Shown: piece after piece, positions 50,901 through 62,400 of the stretch | How positions within the stretch are numbered: the stretch's first letter is position 1 | Layout of the letters: each line of letters opens with the position of its first letter | Assembly (NCBI GenBank): GCA_013399855.1 | Contig: VXAY01005817.1 | Coordinates: forward strand, 285,423 to 349,422 | Reading direction: 5' to 3' | Source: Oxyruncus cristatus | Lineage: Eukaryota; Chordata; Aves; Passeriformes; Cotingidae | DNA length: 64,000 nucleotides | Notes under the pieces: model-generated | What the model was told of the DNA's origin: nothing | Seen by the model: the letters and a program-made list of their open reading frames with translations, nothing else | The model's database searches: none | Program-made: the position numbers and the translations under genes

Positions 50901-52334
50901 CTCACCCAGACCTAGCTCCCTGGCAGTTTGGGGTTAGAACTACTTGGCAGTCAGATACCTATGGATTTTACTGACTCTGTGTTGGCTACAAAGATGAATT
51001 TGCAAAACACGTCCTCCTCCTAAACATCCCTACTGTTTGTACTTTCCACATAGCTAACAGAGGATAATTTATATTATGTTAACATCCGTTCCAAATGTGA
51101 TCTTTAACGTAAAACCTTGACTTTGGAGACCACATTTTGGTTTTCATTTTTATTAGGTTGACAGAAAAATAATGGAGGAGGCAGTTGTGTTTCAAAACTC
51201 TGAGATTAATCCTGTTTATTTAATCGTGGGTCTTTTGATCTGTCATATTTCAATTATATTCAAATTTTCATACTGAGAGTAAACATCAAAACAAAATGGA
51301 GCACAGTACCTAGCTAGTAATTGGACATTACACCCTCCAAAGCCAAAGTTTTGCATAAAATACACAAAGAACTACCAAAGTCAGTTACAAAATAAATGCT
51401 ATCAACTAGTTAGCAACGTCCCAATGGTAGCTCCTACTCAGACCTCAAGCCACTTGCAAGACGGAAGCAGCAAACAGTAAATGAAGCAGCTTGACTTTGA
51501 AAGTGCCTCACTTGGCGAAGCACCAAGCCCTGCACACACTGGGGGTTCAGTCATGCTCCGAAATGCCTGTTGGAGGGATCCCAATGCACCACCTGAGACC
51601 AAGCTGCCTGCAGCTTCAGAATGTGTTAACTTGTGTATCAGTCAGAGTAAGTAGCAGTACTTAGTACTCTGTCTTGGAGGGAAAATCTTCACTAGTAAAA
51701 ATTTTGAAACCTATTCTTGGGTAAGGTTGAAGGTGAAAATTAAGTACTCACATTTAAATCAAAAGTTGTTGTTCATTAAGGCTTTGCTTCAGTTAATAAA
51801 TGTTCAACTAATTTTTTTCCTTAGTCCTATTCTACATTTTCTCTTTTTATCTTACTATGTTTTCTAGGCTTTTATTTTAAAATTCAGTCTCATTAAAACT
51901 TATGGATAAGTTATAAAAACATTATTCCATTTTACTGACACAGTGTAATTTCTGAGGGCAATATTTCACATAAACGTCACAAAATTCATAAGCAATGTGA
52001 GAATTCATTTGAATAGTTTATTACATCCTTGATTTGTATAAATAAAACTGATACATTCTACTGTTTTCATCCCTGTCGTGCAATTCCAATATTCATGGCT
52101 GCAATAAATTAGGTCTTATAAACAACGAAACATCATAAAACAAATTCGAGGGCTGCTGTAAATAGGGAACAAAAAGGAAATTATTTAGTGCAATCTTTTT
52201 GAGTGCAAATCTCTTGTAACATGTTCCAACCAGCCAGTTAATAATTGCTTTGTAAATCTGAAATGAAGCAGAGGGGATAAAACTAACAAACAAGTCATAA
52301 AGTACAATTGTTACTAGTTTGGAATGATTATGAT
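47986..52334. other. Intron stretch, no gene recognised
   Basis: AT-rich intron. A TTA-rich low-complexity patch lies at about 49195-49250, and C-rich runs occur at 49395-49415 and 50812-50840. The plus-strand frames at 48362-48544 and 48562-48744 sit close together, but I cannot match them to a family and no retrocopy structure (poly-A, direct repeats) is visible. Confidence 0.6.
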
Positions 52335-53235
52335 TCCCCAGAGGGAAGAGGGGCACAAGAAAGCTGGTTAATGTTCAAGGATCGTCATCTCCAAGCTCCG
52401 GAGCGATGCATTATAATTAAGATGAAGTCAGGCAAAAATGACAGGAGGCTCACATGGATGAACAAGGAGCTCCTGGACAAACTCAAACACAAAAAGGAAG
52501 CCAACAGAGGGTGAATGCAAGAGCAGGCAGCCTGGGAGGAATACAGAGAGATTGTCCAAGTATCCAGGGACCAGGTTAGGAAACCTAAAGGCCTGACAGA
52601 ATTAAAACTGGACAGGGATGTCAAGGGCAACAGGAAAAGTACATCTACATCAGTGATAAAAGAAAGACTAGGGAAAATGTGGGCCCTCTCCGGAAGGAAA
52701 CAGGAGACCCGGTTACCCTGCACATGAAGAAGGCTGAGGTAATTAAAGACTTCTTTGTCTTGGTTTTCACCAACAAGTGTTCCAGCCACACAGCCCAGGT
52801 CGCACAAGGCAAAGGTGGGGACTGGGAAAATGAAGAACCACTGACTGTAGGAGAAGATCAGGTTTGAGAACATCTAAGAAACCTGAAGGTGCAAGTCCAT
52901 GGGACCTGATGAGATGCATCTGCTTGTTCTGAGGGAACTGGCTGACGAAGTGGCTAAGCCACTATCCTTTGTATCTGAGAAGTCATGGCAGTCCACTGAA
53001 GTTCACACTGATTGGAAAAAGGGAAACATAGCCCTCACTTTAAAAAAAGAAATAAGGAAGACACGAGGAACTACACCTCTCTTACTCTCACCTCGGGTCC
53101 TGACAAGACCACAGAGTAGATCATCCTGGAAACTTTGCTAAGGCACATGGAAAATAGGGAGGTGAATGGTGGCAGCGTCACTAAGGGCAAATCATGTCTG
53201 ACAAATCTGGTGGCCTTCTGAGACAAGGGTCTATT
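52335..53235 (+). mobile_element. CR1 LINE internal fragment, linker and RT N-terminal region
   Basis: A plus-strand CR1 segment from ORF2 upstream of the RT catalytic core. Landmarks are 'ggatgaacaaggagctcctg' (the TWMNKELLDKLKHKKEA region), 'cctgggaggaatacagagag', 'aaaatgtgggccctctcc', then 'agtccatgggacctgatgag' and the region before the 'ggcaaatcatgtctgacaaa' block. The translation of 52308-52514 contains TWMNKELLDKLKHKKEANRG. It is broken into several frames by small indels. Unlike most CR1 remnants it lacks the 3' UTR and tail: both ends are truncated. It lies antisense to KHDRBS2 about 2 kb downstream of the KH exon. Confidence 0.9.
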
Positions 53236-55185
53236 ATTGCCACTGTCAACCATGTTCAAAATCTCGTAACAAAGAACTTGTTTCTGTATTTCCTCCAGTG
53301 TAGCTCTTATACTTGTAATGGAAAATACATATAATCCTTATAAATAAATAATGTGTCACATAAAATATATGCTTGCATAGATGCTGAATATTTACAACAA
53401 ATTTCAATATTACTCTCAACACCCACTTGTCTCTCTCCCTTATTCATCCGGAAGAGAATTTCTCAGGCGGGACAGAATACATAATGGATGTTAAAAATCC
53501 AGGTGGCACAAGGAAACGGTGCCATTATCATTGTGTCAAGGACATAAAAAGATAACTTTAAACGAGAACCCTCTTGCAGTTTGGCAAAATCACAAACAAC
53601 TGGAAATAGAGCTATCTAAAGGACAAAGACTGCAAATCATAATTGGCCCTGTTACCATTTTTAGCTAATACACTCCAGAGTTTCCAGGAACATATTACTT
53701 AATGATAAATTTTCTGTCAGTGTAACGGCTTGGAAGATCTTCACCATTAATGTGCAGCCAAAATGTCATTCTGCAGTATGCTGCCACATTACAACATTGA
53801 CCTAATTTGTCCCTCGTATTGTATGTTCAACATAAAATCAGAAATCATGAAAAAAAAGGTGCTTTCTTGTCTCACAGGTATTTCAAAGAATTTTAAATGG
53901 TATTTTATTACCAGTGTTCCCAAACTAGAAGTATAATAAGGGGATGAAAAGGGACAATCAGAAAGATAGATTTAACTCGTTTAAAACTTGTAGCTCATTT
54001 CTGGGCACTCTCTTGGTGCCAATAAACTTTTTTATTTAAAACAAATATCCAGATGTTTATTTTCAACAATCTTAAGTTAGTTTGTATTCCTAAAAAAAAA
54101 TTATTTGCTCTAAAAAATTGAACATTTTAAATACTCTACTTGAATATTTTACCCGTAATGTATTCTCCTTTTCCTCTACCACGAAGCCCACACCAAATAA
54201 AGAGTTAAAATTCTTCTAGGCAAATATGCATATGCCTCACATGAACATCTCTTACCGTGGTTTCATATTACTCACAACAAAAAGACACTAATTGAATCCT
54301 TCTGTTATTATCAAGAGACATGAACAGTTACCACACTTCTTTTTTTCATCACAAATAGAAACTAGCTGTCATCATATTCTTTTTAAGGAATACAAGTTCT
54401 GGACATTTTTAGAACGCTAAGAACTCTCAGGTGATGCTAAGACTTCAGATGACAACTCACGTAACTCTAGTAGTACTTTACCTATTATCTAGTATACATA
54501 TGCCTCAATTCTAGGCCAAATTTAAGTATGAAAATATCAGGGAGTAATTGTATAAATGTGGGAAAATATATTTCAGAGAATTTGAGGAAAATCAATAGAC
54601 AGGAAGATAAATATTTCAGAAGGTTATATACTTAGCATATATCAAATTGAAACAGTTCCCAGCTTTAGAGTATGTTTCTGCGCTCTCTTGGCTGATGGAG
54701 CATTGCTAAACTGTGGTCTGAGTCATAAGCTCTCTGAACAGAAATGTCTTAGGAATGTTTTGCTCATGCTGTTTGCTCCACAAGAAATTCATTAACTTCA
54801 TTAGCAAGATATTTAGATAAATTGTTACATGTATTAAAATGTTTTTACAGACTTAAATACTCAAAAGTCTTGAAAGTGTACTCTCAAAGTAATGACTACT
54901 GTCTGCCATCAGAAAGAAAAGTAACCTACTATTCTCTGCAGAAACCAAGTAAGGAAAACAAAAAAACATTGACAAATGGAAATAATAAAACATGAAGAAA
55001 ATATATTAGGGCATCAGCTGTGACAGTTAATGGCATGTTTGGCATCTCCTTAAGAAATCAGAGACAATGAAAGATGGAAGGTTAACAGAACTTTTTTTTC
55101 CTTGATCTAAAGGTGCTTAAAGAAGGTAAAAATTCAATGCAACAAAACCATAACCAGTCACAGAAAAATGTTACAAGTCACTTAC
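53236..55185. other. Intron stretch next to the KH exon, nothing recognised
   Basis: AT-rich sequence forming the first 2 kb of the long intron in transcript sense. There are no repeats of note and no reading frame over 60 codons. Confidence 0.7.
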
Positions 55186-55332
55186 AGGAACCAGGAATTT
55201 TTTTATTTCTTCCAAAGCATGACTCATACGAGAATACGCTTCCCCGGGAGGAGCAAAAACTTCAATTAATACGTGGAGCTCATCACTCAAGTGCGCGTAT
55301 TTGGCTTCGCCACTTTTCCTTAGTTCTTCCTC
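55186..55332 (-). CDS. KHDRBS2: KHDRBS2 internal exon: C-terminal part of the KH domain
   Basis: On the minus strand this 147-nt exon encodes exactly 49 residues: [20 protein letters not shown], then [20 protein letters not shown], then EEIKKFLVP. This matches my recollection of vertebrate KHDRBS2 at about residues 113-161, with no evident difference. It completes the KH domain (the HVLIEV strand and the last helix, up to KKFLVP), which binds U/A-rich RNA. The acceptor is ccttttctcgtag (AG at 55334-55333). The donor is the consensus GTAAGTG (GT at 55185-55184). Both boundaries are phase 0, so skipping would leave the frame intact but remove the end of the KH fold. The preceding exon, which should carry the GPRGNSLK loop, is not found up to position 64000. 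KHDRBS3 has a similar domain, but this exon together with the 1884-2011 exon fits KHDRBS2 best. Confidence 0.97.
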
Positions 55333-55807
55333 CTACGAGAAAAGGGTAGGTTTGGTTTTTAGAACTGGAAACATACTAATTTTGCAGTGATTTAGCATTT
55401 ACAGAGAATATGACAGAAGGACATAATAAAAGCAATCTTTTAAACCCTTTGAGAAATACAAGTCTAGTACAAGCCACTTAAAGATTTAAAAATCAATTTT
55501 GAGTGTTTGAATGATAAAACCAGCATAATTATCATCCACAACAGATTTTAATCAGCACAGTGAAAAAATGCTAAATACTCCAAAAGCAAGTAGTTACATA
55601 TTAAATTCATAATTGAAAAGCTGCATTCATCTATCTGAATCTTAGCTCGTAGCAAAAAATAAAAAATAAAGATTCATTTAACCATTTTGGAACACTTTAA
55701 CAATTGCTATGTTTTAGTAACGTCTTTAGGTTCCTTAATGCATTTCTAAAGCCTGTACATTTCAGTATTGCTAAATGAAAAAATGCCCTGGTACTTCTAT
55801 TTGAGAC
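55333..55807 (-). other. KHDRBS2: KHDRBS2 intron before the KH exon (near part)
   Basis: The intron upstream of the KH exon in transcript sense. It supplies the acceptor polypyrimidine stretch (ctacccttttctcg). AT-rich and otherwise featureless. Confidence 0.8.
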
Positions 55808-56425
55808 ACAGAACCATAGAATTACAGGATAGTTTGGGTGTGAAGGGACCTCAAAGACCAGCTGGTTCCAGCCTCCCTGCCATGGACATGGACACCTTCC
55901 ACTAGACCAGTTTGCTCAGGGCCCATCCAGACTGGTCTTGAATACTTCCAGGGATGGGGCATCGCTAACTTCTCCGAGCAACCTGTTCCAGTGTCTCACC
56001 ATCCTAATAGTGAAGAACCTTTTCCTAATATCTAATCTAAACCTACTCTCAGTTCAAAGCCACTATTCCTTGTCCCTTCACTGTATGACCTTGTAAAAAA
56101 TCTCTCTCTGGCTTTCTTGTAGTCTCCTTCAGGTACTGGAATGCTGACCTAAGTTTATCCTGAGCCTTCTCTTCTCCAGGCTGAACAACCCAAATTCTCT
56201 TCATAGCAGAGGGCTCCAGTACTGATCAACTTTGTGGTCCTCCTTTGGACTTGCTCCAACTGGTCCATGCGCTTCTTATATTGGGGTCCCCAGAGGTGCA
56301 CTCAGTACTCAATGATGTCTGAGTTTCAGTCCCAGTTCTGATAGAGTACCTGTGCAATCCAGTGTGCATCAGTTAAGATGGTGAATCACCTCACCCAGAT
56401 TTACCTCAATCATCTTTGGGTCCCA
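55808..56425 (-). mobile_element. CR1 LINE 3' fragment
   Basis: Minus-strand CR1. Its 3' end lies near 55808 ('accatagaattacaggatag', 'tttgggtgtgaagggacctc'), followed by the reverse complement of the CR1 3' UTR ('tccagggatggggcatcg', 'acctgttccagtgtctcacc', 'gagccttctcttctccagg'). It then runs into decayed ORF2 sequence with 'ttggggtccccagaggtg'. The 5' end is unclear between about 56340 and 56425. There are many indels and no reading frame. It lies 476 bp upstream (transcript sense) of the KH exon. Confidence 0.9.
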
Positions 56426-59400
56426 GGGTCCCAGTTTTCCAGATATAAAACAAGCCTAATAATCCGACTTCATGCTAGAGTGATGTTCTGAAACATCAAT
56501 CCACTTTCTTACACAAAGCTTTGAGATAGCAAATGCAAATTGCAATACACAAACATAGTAGTAACCACTTAATAAAAAGCGAAGATATAAAATAGTGATC
56601 ACGTTAATGGCACTGGCTATGACAACGTAATGAAAAATTTATGTCATTACTATACAAGATAGCCACAAGTAATGTTAAAGACATGATGAGTTGAAATCTC
56701 AGTCTTCAGAAATATTTTGAGAAATGTAATTCAGAAGAAAATATTTATATATAAAAAATATAATCACAGAAAAAGAAGTAAACTAATTTACTTGAAATTG
56801 GTGAAGTTACAACTTTTTAGTAAATACTAAAATAATAGTTCATGAACATTTAGCTAAGACATAAAAATTGTAACAACAGATTACAATTCTTACTGACTTA
56901 GCCTATTTAATTCTACATTAACTTCACTTATTTTAGCCTTGACTAATTTACACCATTTCTTGACACCAAAGATATTTGCATGATGCTATGCTTCTAACAA
57001 AAGGCTTATAGTTCTTATTATCCACAGAAGAAGATCCTGCACCAACGATTTTTTTATTTTTCACAGAATACATAAGGGTAAAATTCTTTTAATGAATTTC
57101 TGCAGCCAGTACATTTTAGGTCCAGAGCCCTAGACCTGACTCCAGGTTAAGTCAACATTTTGCAGATGACGATAAAATCATAACTTAATAGATGTGATCT
57201 ATGATTTTATTTTTAAAAGTTGAAAATTGACATAATTGTTTTCAACTGAAAGTTAAAAATTAAGCAGCACAGTTGGCAGAGTATTTTTATTTTTACAGTT
57301 AAAGTATCTTTGGTATTGTAGCTTATCAGTGACGTCCATAAAACCATGGTATAATATGCATCCATCATGATATGCTACAATACTTTTAAGTTTTCTGGAA
57401 AAAATCCCCACACATTTCCTGGACTTCTCTATCAGTGATGGCAATTGCTCTTGGTACTCACTCTCAGGTTAATAGTATGATTCTTATTTAGTTCATGGTG
57501 ATGAAGTTTAACTTCACTACAGGTTGAGCACACCACCCTCCAGAGACAACTGGCCCCTCATCCTGATCCTCCTCCGCTTCCTTCTGCATGCCAATTCCCT
57601 TCATTTCTCAAGACTGAAAGAACCCAGCTCCCCCCACATTATTTGCTTCAGGTTTCCTTCATCCTTACTTGCTGCCTTACTGCATGTCTGTCATATGCTG
57701 TTGAAGTCCATCCACCCTCCACCTTATGCAGGGCTCCATAACCCACTCCCTCATAAAAGATAACAGGTATTTTGAAAAACCTGTTGTGTTTTATAATTTT
57801 CAGTTGCCCAAAGCAGGGAAAATGAATTATAAAACTCTAAACCAGAAATATCAGGAGTACCAACCTCTGCAAAAGTGAAGTATGTGAGTGATAAGAACAT
57901 AAAGGCCAAGAAAAATGATGAATTACGTCTGGATGTGAAAGCAGCCTTATCATTTAAAAAAAAAGTATGTTGACAGAGAACTACTTTCAGTCTGGAATCC
58001 TGGCCAAAATGCTTGAATAAAAATACTAGAATAATGTTGTAAAGAAATGGAGTTTCCATGGCAAACAACATTACACAGTCCAGATTGATGAATAAGAAGT
58101 GTCCTCATAAAAATACAATAACAGGATATCAAAGAATAATAGAAAAGAAACTTGCAGCAGGAATTGTGTAGATCTCAGAGATAAATTTCATCAATGCAAT
58201 ACACAGAACTTCCTATAATGTAACAAATACAACTATGAACAGAAACAATGTGTACTTGAAGAACAATAAGAGAATTGCAGTGGATTTGCAATCTTGCAAG
58301 AATTTGCAGAGAAAAGCATAGTGCAAAGACTAGACAAAGATGATAATCACAGTGCTGCTGCTACACAGGCATTATTCATAAGATCAGTGGGCAGTGCTAC
58401 AGAATAAAATTGATGAGCATGCATTTTGACAAATGCAAACCTATTCATTTTTAATCTGGACACATATGAAAAAAATCAAGATGTTGTCTGCCACGCTGTC
58501 GTAAAAGTAACAGTGAACTACAGGATAAGAAGTAAATCAGAATAGATATAATTTCTTGGTGGTACTCGTTTGGATTTAGAAAACTTTCAATTCCTAGGTC
58601 CCATCAGTGAAGGAACAGAGAACAAAACAAAGGAAAAAACTGATAATGGATGAAGCTTTGGAATGGTATTCAGCTGAATACAGAGTGAAGATAAAAGACC
58701 TTAGCTGTTCCTTGACTTTTCTTTTTAAACCAGTTATTTTCACTCCAGGAAAAAAATAAAGATGGAGGTGGTGAGTACATGAGGAGAGCTCACACAGCAG
58801 AGCAAATAGAGTGTGTGTACAATACCTGCAATAAGCCACAGAGACCCCACAATGAAATACAGGCATGTAGAAAGAACACTGCTTACAAGAGAGCAAATTA
58901 TTGAAGATATAGGTGACAACAATTATTTTTCTGCATTTGATGCATCATTAAAACTTTCATAGCTCCTTTGGTGAAATGAAACAGAGAATTGTGTACATTC
59001 AGTACTGCCTTAGGCAAACAGGCCCTTCAATTCAAGGGTGCTTTATTTCCCGATGCTTTTCATAATGAAATATGACAACATCTTAATGGCTAAGAGGTAC
59101 TAAGCCGTACCTAGATCACATTTTTGTTTAGATAGGTGAAAAGGAAAACAAAGACAAATCAGTAGAAGAATGTGACGAGAGCACAACCACCGAATAACTA
59201 TTGAAAGAACCCTAAAACCAGGCATGAAGGTTAAATGAAGAAAAAATATAAATTCTGTGAAAAAACTAAATGTTTAGGAGAAAGTTAACACATTAAAGTG
59301 TTATGTGCCAAAAATGAGGCAACAGCTGGTGAACAGTGTGACCAACAACTCTCCGTTTAAATTCCTTGCCAGAAAACTAAGAGCAGAGATAAGAGTTCAC

Positions 59401-62400
59401 AAACCTACAAATGTTCCTACACTTGTACAAATCTAAGCAGAAGCTAAAACAGCACAAGTAAGAACCACCCGGGCATTAGACAGTTACTGCTAGAACTAAA
59501 CAAGCTGATGATATTCAATGAATACAACCAATGAATTGCAAGTTTGCAAAGCTAACGTAGGAAATTAAAGATCATCAAGAAATGCACCATTACCATACCA
59601 AAAGACGCTTTGCAGGACTAGGTTTATCTTAAAACTTATGAACACAACCAAGGACCACTGCAGTTAGGGTGCTTTCAGATTCACGAAGAAGACTTTATTT
59701 AATTAATTACAGTAGAAATCATGCTTTTATTTACGAGAGGATAATTGGCAATTTATTGCCACCAAGTTACAGTGTAGGTTGTTTGAACTCCCAGTAAGGT
59801 GTTACACTTTCACTGTGGGCAACAATCTACCATCTAAGAAATCATCTTCCTTTTTTTTTCTTAATCAAAGAATTAATAGTAGTCTTGTTCCACACTAACA
59901 ATTGCAGCTCAAATTCCATGCAGGTAACATTTGTTGCACTTTCTAGTAATGTAAACTTTCTAATGCCTGACCCTTTCCCTTGCGTTATGTTTACCCTTCC
60001 ACTGCCCTGGGATTCCTAAGGTTAATGGCTTCACTGGGGGCTGACATTCACTTGAGTTGCAGTACCCTGAGGCCTTTGCTGCAAGATGTGTAATACCAAT
60101 AGCAATAATTTCTTCCTGTTCTCTCCAAACTAAACACTTGGGGATATTTTTAGGTTTGTGAAAAAGATAAATACATTGTTCTTTCTCCACTGTTTAGCAA
60201 CACCATTTCCCATCCAAATTCACTAGATATGGTCAGTTTTACATATGCTGAGTATGTTTACTTTGCTCTCTTAGTTAATGATGAAGTGATTTTACCCAGG
60301 TCCCAAGGCTGCGTTCCTTTTATAACCCATCACTGACACTGATGCCAAGCTCCTGTTTACAGCCCTGGAGCGTTCCTTATCACCCCATGTCTTTGCTTTC
60401 CAGTCCTGCACTTCCATCACACCCCTGTGTTCCCCTGTGCTGTAGTTTTATTCTAAGGCCATAGCAGCATCCTCCACACAAAATAATGACTTATTATCAC
60501 CATCCGTTTATTACAGATATAGAACACACCTAGCCAAAAGGTAAAGCAACATAGGCAAGAATCACTCAGCCATTAGCCAACTGCTGTTGGAAGTCAGCCA
60601 TCTCACAGGGAGCTGGGGGCAGACCCAAGCCAGCCCAGAGCAAGGCTGGCAGGTCCCAGCTTTAGCACAAAGCCTGTAACAAGTTGATGGCAACACCGTA
60701 TTTACTCAGAGGGGTACCAGCATCAGTAGAAAGACAACGTAAGTAACTAATTGCCTTTGCTGACCAGGTCTGAAAAAAACTCTTGGGATATAAAGATTTT
60801 TTTCCAGCTACGAATGTCTAATTTTCAACCTAAATGCATTCCTGGATGAGGTCTGCTGCTTCCAATGCACTCCCTAGTTCAACCAATGCTAGATTATACA
60901 CTGTCTCAGGGTATAAACACAACCATTTGGGCTCAACCACTCTGAGTCTCTGCACAAAGCATCAAAACTAACGAGCACAAAGTGTATTCCCAAACCATCC
61001 CTGTAGGAAGGGCTCCTCACTACGATGCAGGGTTTTGCTCAATTACAGCAGGCTGCTGACAGCCAATGCCAAAACAATGCATTCAAAAGGATAAATACAG
61101 TTATTTAGTGATTTTAAAAAATGAAGTGTAGAGAGATATTATACTAGCTGATGGCATTGTAAGAACTTTAAGAGCTTACTATGTCAAAAATAAAGCAACA
61201 AGCCCATGTCACAAGAGAAACAGATCCTTTGAGCAAAGGAAACATAACTCTGTTTACACTGGTTCGAGGAAAACATGCCTTCTTTTCTTGTGCTTTCATT
61301 CTTACTTTCCAGAAATCATTTTACTAGTTCTTATTACATCACTCTAGCTCTATTTATTTCATTATGTTTGGAGCCAAGTTATTTTAGTTTTATAAATTTT
61401 AATCCAAGAGATTACAGAGAGAGAGAAGGTGAACAGTCACCTTAAAGTGATACAAATGTTATAGACACTAGAAAGCTCTTTAAATGATTTAGGTAATTCA
61501 ACAAGCTAGCTGATGACAGATTATCAGTCATCTTGAAAAGAAGGTTAACTGAATTTATGCTAAGAATTCCATAAACTGACCACAATTTATTTATCAACAA
61601 TTCTTATGATTCAGGAAACATTCATCTGTGAAGTATAAAGCATTCTAAAAAGCTATGTTTAATAAAAATCAGTACTTTTAATTTGAAATATACAAACAGG
61701 AAAATTTAGATTAAATATATGTATTATCTTTTTATTCCTTCTCTGTCATTAAGGTTTATTATTATTGTTATATCAGTCCTACAAGAACACAGTTTTTTCT
61801 CCAAAGAATAAATAGAATACTTGTAACACAAGATTCAAAAAGGTATTCTGTCTTTAAATATGGGGATTTGTATGAAATGAAATGTTTTGCAGTTCTCCAG
61901 ATTCTGAATGAATTATTTTGCTACAGGCTATTGAACTGAAATATAAGTAAACTCCAGTTGTATAATAGTCAATTACTGTAAAGACTTTGGTTTTAGTCAC
62001 CTGAAGGAAATAGCAGAAAGAATATTTCTACTATACAGCGAAAATTCTGGAAGGAAAAATCCATGCCTAAGCTATTTTATGCATAAGCAGAATTAAAAAT
62101 CTTGTATTTTGAAAGCGTCGATCAGAAGAGGTCTAATGTGTGCACTCACCTTTGACTATAAAGGAACCTGAAGCTTCCCTTTGGCAATTCATTTATTTGT
62201 ATATTTAAAGCTAATTTCATGATGAAGGCTCCAAGTACCCACTTGAAAGTAAATACCTGCTCAACCACCCATTTCATGAAGGATGGTTCCCCAAATACTA
62301 GCCTAGAGAATAAATCCACTGATGCACAAAGGTATTACTGCAATACCTAATTGCACCTATTGGAGGTGCCTACATAAAGAGGCTTCCAAGCCTTTCCCAA

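Larger units (their letters stand above)
2012..55185 (-). other. KHDRBS2: KHDRBS2 long phase-0 intron (53,174 bp)
   Basis: This is the intron between the KH-domain exon and the QUA2 exon. In transcript sense it starts with the donor GTAAGTG (55185 downward) and ends with the acceptor ttttgcatttcag (ending at 2012). The protein reads straight across: ...IKKFLVP from one exon, then DYNDEIR... from the other, so no coding exon need lie between. Very long introns are usual for this gene in vertebrates. It contains nearly all the mobile elements listed here. Confidence 0.93.

Noticed and set aside
52385..52873. 162-codon minus-strand frame
   Set aside because: Antisense of the CR1 fragment at 52335-53235. 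The translation has no recognisable domain.
55113..55349. Plus-strand frame of 78 codons over the KH exon
   Set aside because: It is the antisense shadow of the KHDRBS2 exon at 55186-55332.
57524..57763. CT-rich plus-strand frame of 79 codons
   Set aside because: Compositional bias explains the open frame. No family or exon signal.
60300..61070. Possible old LTR or retroelement (GC-richer, TATA-like motif)
   Set aside because: No terminal inverted ends, no polyadenylation signal in a fitting place and no known family landmark. Noted only as part of the intron.
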